Source: Qipengyuania vulgaris (GTDB lineage Bacteria > Pseudomonadota > Alphaproteobacteria > Sphingomonadales > Sphingomonadaceae). From it: a stretch of 64,000 nt of DNA. The stretch covers positions 124,001 through 188,000 of the forward strand of contig NZ_WTYC01000002.1 in the NCBI RefSeq assembly GCF_009827325.1, in the 5' to 3' direction. Positions 42,175 through 50,562 of the stretch are shown here, one piece after another. The notes below the pieces were generated by a model. That model made no database searches. It was not told the origin of the DNA and saw nothing but the letters and a program-made list of their open reading frames with translations. Made by a program: the position numbers and the translations under genes. Positions within the stretch are counted from its first letter, which is position 1. Each line of letters begins with the position of its first letter.

Positions 42175-44034
42175 TCATGCTCTGCGGTTCCAGGGAACCT
42201 CGCGCCGGATCGGGGGGAGTTCGGCGCCGTCTTCGATTATTTCGGCATCGGGAAAGGCAGCTTCAACCGCTTTCACCATGGGATGCTCTCGCATGGCCGC
42301 TTTTGCAGCCTCGCGCTCGGCCTTTTCGCGCTCTACCATCGAGGGGCGCGCCTGCTCCGGATCGCCCGTTTCGAGCTGCCAGCGGGTCTCCGTCACCGCA
42401 TAGAGTGCATCGCGCAGGACCGGTTCGATAGCATCCGAATATTTCGCGTCGCGGGCGTAGACCAGCCTGCCCATCTCCACACTGATCGGGCGGATCTGCA
42501 GGCGCATGATGCTTTCGGCCTGCAATTTCCCGGCGGCAGAGACCTTTTCGACCAGCTCTTCCCAATCGAGCGAAGCCGTCGGAGCGCTCGCCCCGCCTTC
42601 GCCCGCCTCGCTTGCAGGGGCAGGTCCGCGCGCTGCGAGTTCCTCGATCTGTTTGGCCAGCTTGCCGGGATCGGGCATGGCCGAAGCGTGCAGCACGCGC
42701 AGCAGGGCCATACGCGCCGACACCAGCGGATCGGGCGCCTGCCGTACTTCTTCGTGCCCCTTGAGTAGGAGTTGCCAAAGACGGTGGACCTGGCCGACGG
42801 AAAGGCGTTCCGCCCATTCGGTCAGCTGTTCGCGTTCCTCGGCGGTGGTCGCATCGGCTTCCCCGCCCGAAACCTGTGTCAGCGCGATGCGGTGCGTGAG
42901 ATCCATCAGCGATCGCATCAGCGCCAGCGGCTCGACGCCCAGCGCATACTGGTCGTCCACCGCCGTCAACGCGGCCTTCGCATCGCCGCCCAGAATGTGC
43001 GCGAAAAGCCGCCGCTGTGCGCCCCTGTCGGCGAGGCCCAGCATGTCGCGCACGCGCTCCGCCGTGACCATGCCGCCGGCATCCATGTCGGCATGGGCGA
43101 TGGCCTGATCGAGGATCGACAGCCCGTCACGCACCGAACCTTCGGCCGCATTGGCAACAATGTGGATCGCCTCATCCTCCGCCTCGACGCCTTCCTTGCG
43201 GCAGATTTCGGTAAAATGCGCCTCGAGCAATTCGACCGGAATTCGCCGCAGATCGAACCGTTGTGTCCGGCTGAGCACCGTGACGGGCAGCTTTTCGACC
43301 TCGGTCGTGGCGAAGAGGAATTTCACATGCGCGGGCGGTTCTTCCAGCGTCTTGAGCAACGCGTTGAAGGCGTTGCGCGAGAGCATGTGGACTTCGTCGA
43401 TGATGTAGATCTTGTAACGCGCACTGACCGCAGCATAGCGCACAGCCTCGATGATCTCGCGCACGTCGTCGACGCCGGTATGGCTGGCCGCGTCCATTTC
43501 GATCACGTCGATATGGCGGCCCTCGGCAATTGCCGTGCACGGCTCGCACACGCCGCAGGGGCTGATCGTGGGACCGCCCTTCCCGTCCGGCCCGATGCAG
43601 TTCAGCGCCTTGGCAATGAGGCGCGCGGTCGAGGTCTTGCCCACCCCGCGAACGCCGGTCATCAGGAAGGCATGCGCCAGCCGGTCGCGCGCGATGGCAT
43701 TCGCCAGCGTGCGTACCATGGCGTCCTGCCCGATCAGTTCGGCAAAGGTTTGCGGGCGATACTTACGTGCGAGCACGCGATAAGGCTGTGCCGGTTCGGC
43801 AGGCGCTACTGCAGGGGCATCGGTCGGTGGCGGTGCTGCGCTGGCGGGTTCATTTGCCGGTTCCTCGGCAGGAGCGGGATCGGTAGCAGGCGCCTCGCGC
43901 TCGGCCTCAGCCTCGGGCGCATCGCCGAACATCGAATTCTGCCCCGCCGCCTCCAGTTCGGCAGCGCTCGGCGCATCCTCTTCCGCATCGGTCTCCCAGG
44001 GAAGGCCGTCAGTACTGTCCGGTGAATCACCCAT
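42175..44034 (-). CDS. dnaX: DNA polymerase III subunits gamma/tau
   Basis: 619 residues. The first 80 residues are a low-complexity Ala/Pro/Glu-rich extension, then YRVLARKYRPQTFAELIGQD begins the clamp-loader ATPase. It has Walker A GVRGVGKTSTARL, the zinc-binding cysteines CIGPDGK, SPCGVCEPC, Walker B IYIIDEVHMLS and sensor TTEVEKLPVTVLSRTQRFDL. The C-terminal part contains the tau region. The N-terminal acidic tail is longer than in E. coli but common in this order. It forms an operon with ybaB. Confidence 0.96.
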   Translation of the reverse strand: MGDSPDSTDGLPWETDAEEDAPSAAELEAAGQNSMFGDAPEAEAEREAPATDPAPAEEPANEPASAAPPPTDAPAVAPAEPAQPYRVLARKYRPQTFAELIGQDAMVRTLANAIARDRLAHAFLMTGVRGVGKTSTARLIAKALNCIGPDGKGGPTISPCGVCEPCTAIAEGRHIDVIEMDAASHTGVDDVREIIEAVRYAAVSARYKIYIIDEVHMLSRNAFNALLKTLEEPPAHVKFLFATTEVEKLPVTVLSRTQRFDLRRIPVELLEAHFTEICRKEGVEAEDEAIHIVANAAEGSVRDGLSILDQAIAHADMDAGGMVTAERVRDMLGLADRGAQRRLFAHILGGDAKAALTAVDDQYALGVEPLALMRSLMDLTHRIALTQVSGGEADATTAEEREQLTEWAERLSVGQVHRLWQLLLKGHEEVRQAPDPLVSARMALLRVLHASAMPDPGKLAKQIEELAARGPAPASEAGEGGASAPTASLDWEELVEKVSAAGKLQAESIMRLQIRPISVEMGRLVYARDAKYSDAIEPVLRDALYAVTETRWQLETGDPEQARPSMVEREKAEREAAKAAMREHPMVKAVEAAFPDAEIIEDGAELPPIRREVPWNRRA

Positions 44035-44077
44035 GCAGGATTAGGTAGGCGCAGACGCGGCGAATGTCATGCCGAGG

Positions 44078-44551
44078 CTAGTGGAAAGATGTGCGAGTAT
44101 CCTCGATCTTTCCTACGACCTCGATCTGGGGGTCGTTCAGACTGAGAAATTCCACGCAATCATTCCCGGTCACGAGCAAATAGGAAGGGCGATCCCCATT
44201 CATGAAGCCGCTCACCGTGCGGTGCAGTTCGGAACCGATCAGCCGATAGGTCGATGATCCGGTTTCATCGGCCCACTGGTCGACCTGCTCGAGGTCATGC
44301 TCGTCATGGATACGAATAGTATTGGCATCGGACTGGATACGATAAACTGTGCCATCTTCTTCATTGAAAACGATTATTTCGCACTCATCGTGCATCTCTG
44401 TGAATTCGGAGAAATCGTAGTGGGGTCCGTTAGCATAGCTCACGAATGCCTCCGACGGATACGTCACGCGCAGCAGATGGAGTCGATCGGAATCGACGTT
44501 CTCGAAAGGCGTTGCCCAACGGCTCGCCACGACGCGCGGTTTGTCAGTCAT
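44078..44551 (-). CDS. Hypothetical protein
   Basis: 157 residues from the ATG at 44551 (MTDKPRVVASRWATPFENVD). Acidic, beta-rich, soluble, without signal peptide. The middle has YDFSEFTEMHDECEIIVFNE. No family recognised. It lies between the SRP RNA gene and dnaX on the same strand, with 44 bases to dnaX. Confidence 0.65.
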   Translation of the reverse strand: MTDKPRVVASRWATPFENVDSDRLHLLRVTYPSEAFVSYANGPHYDFSEFTEMHDECEIIVFNEEDGTVYRIQSDANTIRIHDEHDLEQVDQWADETGSSTYRLIGSELHRTVSGFMNGDRPSYLLVTGNDCVEFLSLNDPQIEVVGKIEDTRTSFH

Positions 44552-44565
44552 CTAAGGAGTATAAG

Positions 44566-44650
44566 GAGCCGAGCGACCCGCCGCAATTCACCTGGGCTGC
44601 TTCCTTCCGGACCTGACCCGGTGAGCGAACGCAAACGTCCACCCGACTCC
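44566..44650 (-). ncRNA. ffs: Signal recognition particle RNA (small, 4.5S type)
   Basis: On the minus strand it contains the SRP core GGTCAGGTCCGGAAGGAAGC then AGCCC, the conserved apical hairpin that binds Ffh. The ends pair (GGAGTCGGG with the closing GCTCGGCTCC). About 85-90 nt, as for bacterial 4.5S RNA. Location near dnaX is typical. The exact ends are estimated from pairing. Confidence 0.88.
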
Positions 44651-44687
44651 CGGCGCGCCATATGGCGACGTGGGAGCTAGAAATCAA

Positions 44688-44966
44688 TCACCGAAAGTTA
44701 TCGGCGTAGGCCTGGATCTTGAGAGACTTGGGCGGCGTGGCGTGAACGCGTGCGAAAATGCCGTATTTTTCGGCATAGGCTTTCGCCTCTTCCTTGGTCG
44801 GAAACGTCAGCAACACCTGCGCCTGCGTATCGCTGCTGCCGGTCCAGCCCATCAACGGGTCTGCATGACGCGCCTCGGATTGCTCGAATTCGAGCACCCA
44901 TTCATCGGTACGGGCCCTGCCCGACTGCATCGCGTTCTTGGGTCGCTGATAGATTCTGGCGGTCAT
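44688..44966 (-). CDS. ETC complex I subunit (NDUFS4-like)
   Basis: 92 residues: MTARIYQRPKNAMQSGRART, then WVLEFEQSEARHADPLMGWT, then FPTKEEAKAYAEKYGI. This is the conserved alphaproteobacterial accessory subunit of NADH:quinone oxidoreductase, homologous to mitochondrial NDUFS4 (18 kDa). It is usually encoded away from the nuo operon in this class, as here. It supports an alphaproteobacterial source. Confidence 0.92.
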   Translation of the reverse strand: MTARIYQRPKNAMQSGRARTDEWVLEFEQSEARHADPLMGWTGSSDTQAQVLLTFPTKEEAKAYAEKYGIFARVHATPPKSLKIQAYADNFR

Positions 44967-44981
44967 GTGGAGCCCTGTAAT

Positions 44982-47429
44982 TCAGCCTTCGCTTCTTGAA
45001 AAGGCGTTCTTGGTCTTCAAACTGGGCTTTTCCGTCCAAGGTTCCTCCGGCCAGCGGTGCCTGGGATAGCGGCCCTTCATATCTTTGCGCACATCGTCCC
45101 AGCTGCCGCGCCAGAAGCCGGGCAAGTCGCGGGTCGCCTGGATCGGGCGTCCGGCGGGGCTGGTCAGCTTGAGCAGGAGCGGAGTCTTGCCGACAAGCGG
45201 ATGACGATCGAGGCCGAACAGCGCCTGCACGCGGACTTCGACGCTTGGGGCATCGTCACCAGTGTAATCGATCCGGTGTGAGGTCCCGGCGAGCGAGGCG
45301 AATTCGCGCGGCGCCTCGCGGTCGAGCCGCTGGCGGGTGTCCCAATCGAGCATGCCGAGCAACGCGTCGACGAGCTTTCCCCTGGGCACGTCGCAATCGC
45401 GCCGCCCCTCGAGCAGCGGCGCCAGCCAGAGATCGGCGGTGTCGGCCAGCCTGGAGGCAGCGAACGCGTCCAGCCCGATGAAGGCGGCGCGCGCCTGCAG
45501 GTCGGCAGGAACAAGTTTTGCCGCGTTCTTCAACGCCTTTTCCACAAGCATATCCACAAGCGCCCGAGGATCGGGTTCAGGATCGGGGCCGGAGGCGAGC
45601 GTTATGGCGCCAAGCCGCTTCTCCAGCAGCGCTTCGACTCGGTCGCCTTTCCAGCGCAGGACCGGGCGGCGTTCGATCCGCTCGTCCAGCCAGCGTTCCA
45701 GATCGCGCTCATCCAGCGCGATAGCGGAGGTAATCCGTGCGCCCTTCGCCTGTCCCTGTGCATCGCCGATCACCAGGAATTCGGCACGCGCCAGAGACGA
45801 TGCCGGATCGAGCATGAAACCGCGCCCCCCCGCAGCAATCCAGTTCTCGCCCGAAGAATCGCGGCGCTTGGCCACGAAGTCTGGACGACCTGCGGCAAGG
45901 AGGATCGCCGGCGGGACGTCCCGTCTCTCACGCCGCTCGGTCAACCTGTTCGCCAGCTTCGCCCATCGTCCGGCCAGCTTGCTGCTGGCCTCGGCGCGCG
46001 CTCCGCGATCGCCGTTCCACCGGGCAAGGCGGGCCTCGAGATCCTCGCCGCGCCCACCCAGTCCGCGCTCCTGCAGGAGTAGCGCCAGCCGTGCGGCAGT
46101 GTCTGCCGCGCCATGCTCTGCGCCGAACAGCACCATCGCGGCCGAGGACGGGTCGAGCGGCAGGCCTGCAAGTTGCTGCCCCCGCTCCGTAATACGCCCT
46201 TCCCCGTCCAGTGCACCGAGCCCTTCGAGTGTCTGGCGCGCCGCTGAAACCGAGGCGGCTGGCGGCGGGTCGAGCCATTGCAGGCTTGCCGGATCGCTCG
46301 TTCCCCATTTGGCGAGATCGAGCACCAGCGGCGCAAGGTCGGCAGTCTCCATTTCGGGCGGATCGAAAGCGGGCCTCCCCGCATGTCCGGCTTCCTCCCA
46401 CAGACGGTATGCTACGCCCGGCCCCTGCCGAGCCGCGCGCCCTGCCCGCTGCGCGGCGGCGGCCTGGCTGGCCCGGTGAGTCACGAGATGCGTCGTCCCG
46501 GCCGCCCGGTCGAATTCAGCACTTCGCGACAGGCCCGCATCGACTACCACGGAAACCCCTTCCAGCGTCAGCGACGTTTCGGCAATCGCGGTCGCCAGCA
46601 CGATCCGCCGGCGGCCTTCAGGATCGCGGCGGATGGCGGCGCGCTGGTCGGCGGGCTGGACCTGGCCGTGAAGCGGCAGGATCAGCGCTTGGGGCAGCCG
46701 GTCCGCCAGTCTCTCGCGGGTCCGCTCGATCTCCCCCACGCCCGGCAGGAAGGCGAGGATATCGCCCTCTTCCTCGCGCCAGGCGATGGCGATCGCAGAG
46801 GTCACCGCGTCTTCCATGCGCGTCTGGGGCGAGGAACCCAGCCAGCGGATGTCCAGCGGATATGCGCGGCCCTGGCTTTCGATGACAGGCGTGTCTTCGC
46901 CCATCAGCGAAGCGAAGCGCGACCCGTCGATGGTCGCCGACATGACGAGGATACGCAAGTCCTCTCGCAGCACCGCCTGCGTTTCCAGCGCCAGCGCCAA
47001 TCCAAGGTCGCTATCGAGATGCCGCTCATGCGCCTCGTCAAACAGCACGGCGGAGATGCCGGACAATTCGGGATCGCCAAGGATCGTGTTTACGAAGATC
47101 GCTTCAGTCACCACGAGCACCCGGGTCTTGCCCGAACGCTTGCTGTCGAGGCGAGTAAGGTACCCGATGGTCTCGCCCGGCTTCTCGCCCAGCACCTGTG
47201 CCATGCGTTCCGCCGCAGCCCGCGCGGCAACGCGGCGGGGCGAAGTCAGGATGATCGTGCCGGTACACCAATCCTCGCACAGGAGCGCAGGCGCGACGGC
47301 CGTTGTCTTGCCCGCACCGGGCGGCGCGACAAGCACAGCTTCACTTTTTGCGCGAAGGGCCGACAAAAGGTCGGGCAAGACAGCATGTATGGGGAGCGCC
47401 TCGGTCACGGATTCGCTCTTCGCATACAT
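44982..47429 (-). CDS. hrpB: ATP-dependent helicase HrpB
   Basis: 815 residues from the ATG at 47429; an ATG at 47462 would add 11 residues. DEAH-box helicase motifs: Walker A VAPPGAGKTTAVAPALL, DEAHERHLDSD, SATIDG, QRAGRAARQGPGVAYRLW. The HrpB-specific C-terminal region (PRELPGFWxGSW-like segment TRDLPGFWRGSWDDVRKDMK, then GRYPRHRWPEEPW) is intact. Biological role in bacteria is poorly known. Confidence 0.95.
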   Translation of the reverse strand: MYAKSESVTEALPIHAVLPDLLSALRAKSEAVLVAPPGAGKTTAVAPALLCEDWCTGTIILTSPRRVAARAAAERMAQVLGEKPGETIGYLTRLDSKRSGKTRVLVVTEAIFVNTILGDPELSGISAVLFDEAHERHLDSDLGLALALETQAVLREDLRILVMSATIDGSRFASLMGEDTPVIESQGRAYPLDIRWLGSSPQTRMEDAVTSAIAIAWREEEGDILAFLPGVGEIERTRERLADRLPQALILPLHGQVQPADQRAAIRRDPEGRRRIVLATAIAETSLTLEGVSVVVDAGLSRSAEFDRAAGTTHLVTHRASQAAAAQRAGRAARQGPGVAYRLWEEAGHAGRPAFDPPEMETADLAPLVLDLAKWGTSDPASLQWLDPPPAASVSAARQTLEGLGALDGEGRITERGQQLAGLPLDPSSAAMVLFGAEHGAADTAARLALLLQERGLGGRGEDLEARLARWNGDRGARAEASSKLAGRWAKLANRLTERRERRDVPPAILLAAGRPDFVAKRRDSSGENWIAAGGRGFMLDPASSLARAEFLVIGDAQGQAKGARITSAIALDERDLERWLDERIERRPVLRWKGDRVEALLEKRLGAITLASGPDPEPDPRALVDMLVEKALKNAAKLVPADLQARAAFIGLDAFAASRLADTADLWLAPLLEGRRDCDVPRGKLVDALLGMLDWDTRQRLDREAPREFASLAGTSHRIDYTGDDAPSVEVRVQALFGLDRHPLVGKTPLLLKLTSPAGRPIQATRDLPGFWRGSWDDVRKDMKGRYPRHRWPEEPWTEKPSLKTKNAFSRSEG

Positions 47430-47634
47430 CCCGCCCCTGCACAGCCCCCACTCCAACTGCATTTTTCAAGCCGTTGTAAAATGACCCTTTCACCATTGCA
47501 TTAGGTGAAACCGAGAGAAAGCTGCTATTCCGCTGCTTCCTTGTTCTTCCGATCGGGTGGGTGGAGCGGGGTTTTTTGCCGATGCGCCGCCAACGGGCGG
47601 GCATGCGAAGGGCCGCGAAACAAGGGAGAAATAC

Positions 47635-48438
47635 ATGAAAAAGATGATGACGGCGCTTGCCGCCTTTACACTCGCTACGAGCATGACCGCTTGCAGTAGC
47701 GCGGACGACACTGAGGCCGTTGCAGAAACCGCCGGCATTGCGGGCGACTGGATGATCGATGTCGATTCGGCACAATGGGAAAACGATGTCGGCGAATATG
47801 TACTTGCCAACGGCACCTACAACTGCCTTTCCTGCAATCCACCCTTTGAGGTGGCAGCCGATGGCGGCTGGCACGATGTCGAAATCCCCGCAACCGACAG
47901 CATCATGATGGAAGTGGTCGATAATAATACGGTTCGCTCCGCGGGCCGCCTGAATGGTGAAGACACAGGCAGTTCGACCTGGACCGTGAGCGAAGACGGC
48001 AATGCACTGGAAGTCAGCTGGACGAACCTTCGCGGCGATCAGCCAGTGACCGGCAAGACCAACTACACCCGTAGCGAGGCAGGGCCCGAAGGCTCACACG
48101 CGGTGTCGGGCAAATGGACTACTGCCGGCGTGAGCGACATCGACGAGGCGGGCCTGCGCTTCAGCTTCGGGCTCGACGGCGACACGATCACCAGTCAGGG
48201 CAATTCGGAAAGCTACACGGCCACTCTTGGTGGTGATGCCGTCGCGATCGACGGAAACGATGCAGGCGAAATGGTCAAGGTCGAAAGGACCGGCGACAAC
48301 AGCTTCCTCGAAACCTACACGCGCGATGGCGAGGTTGTCGGGACTACCGAACTGACGATCGACGGTGACACGCTGAATGGCGTCTCTACCGATCCCCGCA
48401 ACGGCAGCGTTGTACGCTGGTCGGCTACACGCCAGTAA
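47635..48438 (+). CDS. Putative lipoprotein, beta-rich
   Basis: 267 residues from the ATG at 47635, preceded by GGGAGAA; an upstream in-frame start lacks a ribosome binding site. The signal peptide MKKMMTALAAFTLATSMTAC ends with a lipobox (MTAC). The rest is beta-strand-like and acidic, with repeated GDxxT/S patterns, and a pair of close cysteines (NCLSCNPPFEV). No family recognised. Divergent from hrpB; followed by a terminator shared with the prenyl synthase gene. Confidence 0.7.
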   Translation: MKKMMTALAAFTLATSMTACSSADDTEAVAETAGIAGDWMIDVDSAQWENDVGEYVLANGTYNCLSCNPPFEVAADGGWHDVEIPATDSIMMEVVDNNTVRSAGRLNGEDTGSSTWTVSEDGNALEVSWTNLRGDQPVTGKTNYTRSEAGPEGSHAVSGKWTTAGVSDIDEAGLRFSFGLDGDTITSQGNSESYTATLGGDAVAIDGNDAGEMVKVERTGDNSFLETYTRDGEVVGTTELTIDGDTLNGVSTDPRNGSVVRWSATRQ

Positions 48439-48446
48439 CATGTGAT

Positions 48447-48473
48447 CTCCCGGCCGCTACGCGCGGCCGGGAG
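48447..48473. terminator. Bidirectional terminator
   Basis: Perfect 10-bp stem: CTCCCGGCCG (48447-48456) and CGGCCGGGAG (48464-48473), with a 7-base loop. It separates the convergent lipoprotein and polyprenyl synthase genes. No long U tract on either side. Confidence 0.7.
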
Positions 48474-48488
48474 CCATGTTCGTCGAAG

Positions 48489-49505
48489 TCAGTATCCCCG
48501 GGAGACCGCGAAAAGCGCAGCCTGCGTCATGGCGCGGCGGGCTTGGCCGTCGGGGAAAATCGACAGGGCATCGATGGCGCGCTGGGCGAAATGGCGGGCA
48601 CGGGCCTTGGTGTCGGCGACGGCGTTGTGGCTGTCGATCAGGCGGATCGCTTCTTCTAGGTCTTCGTCCGACGTGCGGAAACCGCCGATGGCGGCCTTCC
48701 AGAATTCGCGCTCTTCCGCGCTCCCGCGTGCATAGGCGAGGATCACCGGCAAGGTCATCTTGCCTTCGCGGAAATCGTCGCCGCGATCCTTACCCATCTC
48801 CTCGGCATCCGAATCGTAATCGAGCGCATCGTCGACTAGCTGGAATGCAACGCCGAGATTGCGGCCGTATTCGTCGAGCGCGCGTTCTTCTTCCTCGCTG
48901 CATTCGCCGACCACCGCCGCGATGCGGCTGGCAGCGGCGAAGAGCGCGGCAGTCTTGGCGCGGATAATGTGGAGGTAGCGTTCCTCGCTCGTGTCGATCT
49001 TGCGCTGGGCAGTCAGCTGGTCGACCTCGCCCTCGGCGATAATCGCGCTGGCACCCGAGAGGATCTTGAGCACCTTCAGGCTGCCGTCCTCGGTCATCAG
49101 TTCGAAGCTGCGGCTGAAGAGGAAATCGCCGACCAGTACGGTGGCGGGATTGCCGAAGATGATGTTCGCCGCCGCCTTGCCGCGCCGCAGGTCGCTGCCG
49201 TCGACGACATCGTCATGTAGCAGCGTGGCGGTGTGAATGAACTCCACCGCGGCGGCGAGCTTGTAATGACGTGCGCCGGTGTAACCGACCAGTTCAGCGC
49301 CCGCGAGGGTCAGCATCGGCCTCAGGCGTTTACCGCCGCCGGAAATCAGATGCCCAGCCAGCGCTGGGATCAGCGGGACCTCGCTCTGCATCCGGCCGAG
49401 AATGACCTGGTTGACCTGGTTCATGCCCTGTGCGGTCAGCGCCAGCATGGGCTCGATCGAGGGCTGCGGGGCCTTGCGCGGAAGGGGAACGACGTCTGCT
49501 GTCAT
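48489..49505 (-). CDS. ispB: Polyprenyl diphosphate synthase (ubiquinone side-chain, octaprenyl/decaprenyl type)
   Basis: 338 residues. Trans-polyprenyl synthase motifs: GGGKRLRPMLTLAGAEL, first aspartate-rich motif LLHDDVVDGSDLRRG and second motif FQLVDDALDYDSDAEEMGKD. The family chain-elongates farnesyl diphosphate to the long side chain of ubiquinone; sphingomonads make Q-10, so a decaprenyl product is likely. It diverges from chorismate mutase. The start ATG at 49505 gives a normal length. Confidence 0.92.
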   Translation of the reverse strand: MTADVVPLPRKAPQPSIEPMLALTAQGMNQVNQVILGRMQSEVPLIPALAGHLISGGGKRLRPMLTLAGAELVGYTGARHYKLAAAVEFIHTATLLHDDVVDGSDLRRGKAAANIIFGNPATVLVGDFLFSRSFELMTEDGSLKVLKILSGASAIIAEGEVDQLTAQRKIDTSEERYLHIIRAKTAALFAAASRIAAVVGECSEEEERALDEYGRNLGVAFQLVDDALDYDSDAEEMGKDRGDDFREGKMTLPVILAYARGSAEEREFWKAAIGGFRTSDEDLEEAIRLIDSHNAVADTKARARHFAQRAIDALSIFPDGQARRAMTQAALFAVSRGY

Positions 49506-49572
49506 GTCAGCTTGGCCATGTCCTGCCTAACCTTTCTTGGCAAGAGCGGGATTGGCGCTAATCTGGCAAGCA

Positions 49573-49887
49573 ATGACGCAAGACGCGCAACAACCAGTCG
49601 CCGAAGACCCAACGCTCGCGAGCTTTCGCAAGAGCATCGACAATATCGATGCCGCGCTGGTCCACATACTCGCCGAACGATTCCGGATCACGCAGGCGGT
49701 CGGCGCCTACAAGGCGAAGGCTACCCTGCCCCCCGCCGATCCGGCGCGCGAGGCCGAGCAGATCGCCCGCCTTCGCCACTTGGCCGAAGAGAGCGAGCTT
49801 GACCCCGAATTCAGCGAGAAATTCCTCCGCTTCATCATCGACGAGGTCATCCGCCACCACGAACGGGCGCGGCAGGACGAAGCCTAG
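49573..49887 (+). CDS. Chorismate mutase (AroQ class)
   Basis: 104 residues from the ATG at 49573; a longer frame from 49537 lacks support. Monofunctional AroQ-type: LASFRKSIDNIDAALVHILA (active-site Arg and the first long helix), then ERFRITQAVGAYKAKATLPP (Arg and Lys), then FLRFIIDEVIRHHER. It converts chorismate to prephenate for phenylalanine and tyrosine. Overlaps the stop of the convergent lipoprotein gene by four bases. Confidence 0.9.
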   Translation: MTQDAQQPVAEDPTLASFRKSIDNIDAALVHILAERFRITQAVGAYKAKATLPPADPAREAEQIARLRHLAEESELDPEFSEKFLRFIIDEVIRHHERARQDEA

Positions 49888-50522
49888 TCGTCGACCTTGC
49901 GGTCCCTGCCTGATGGACTGGGGACGGCAGTCGCGCGCCGCTGCGGCCTTGCAGGGCGTTCCGCACGTACGGGAGCGCTGGACCGCGGCGGGGCAGGACG
50001 GGCTCGTCTCGCGCCAGTCGCAGCCGGCGGCGCGGCTCGTTCGCGCCGGGACTCCCGGCGTTCCTCACGCTGGTTGCGCGCTGCGGCTTCGGCAGCACCA
50101 CGCACGGCACCGGCGGCGAAGCCTTCGTCCCGGTCGCGGCGACCACCGGAGCGATGATCCCGGTGATGTCCATCTCGGTCGCGCCTGTAGCCGCCCCAGT
50201 TGTCGCGAATTTCACGAGCGCCACCGCGCCGCGCTACCCAGTAGTTGCGATGACGGTCGTTCCAGCGATGGCGATGGCCGCGCTGGTCATAGACGTAGTA
50301 GCCGGTGCCCGGATAATAATAGTCGTCGTACCAGCCGTAGTAGGAGTCATAATACGGGTCGTAATAGGGATCGTAGTACCCGCCCGAATTATATCCCACG
50401 CCCACCGACACGCTGGACCCGTAAGGATCGAGCATCGTGGCGCAGCCTGACAGTGCAAGGCCGGAAGCCATGACGAGCCCCATGCGAAGAGGGGGGAATT
50501 TGCGGGGGGATATTCTTTCCAT
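49884..50522 (-). CDS. Putative lipoprotein with Tyr/Asp-rich and Arg-rich regions
   Basis: 212 residues from the ATG at 50522 (MERISPRKFPPLRMGLVMAS), with lipobox LSGC. After the signal comes a repetitive YYDPYYDPYYDSYYGWYDDY section, then a WNDRHRNYW segment, then about 90 residues very rich in Arg, Ala, Pro and Ser. The sequence is of low complexity and looks disordered, like small RcnB/YXWGxW-like envelope proteins. Function unknown; possibly binds envelope polymers. It is next to a two-component system. Confidence 0.65.
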   Translation of the reverse strand: MERISPRKFPPLRMGLVMASGLALSGCATMLDPYGSSVSVGVGYNSGGYYDPYYDPYYDSYYGWYDDYYYPGTGYYVYDQRGHRHRWNDRHRNYWVARRGGAREIRDNWGGYRRDRDGHHRDHRSGGRRDRDEGFAAGAVRGAAEAAARNQREERRESRRERAAPPAATGARRARPAPPRSSAPVRAERPARPQRRATAVPSPSGRDRKVDD

Positions 50523-50562
50523 GACCCGTGTCTTGCCAGCGATGGATTGAACGGATGGTGAA

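Noticed and set aside
42772-44025. 417-codon plus-strand frame across dnaX
   Set aside because: Shadow of dnaX for the same reason.
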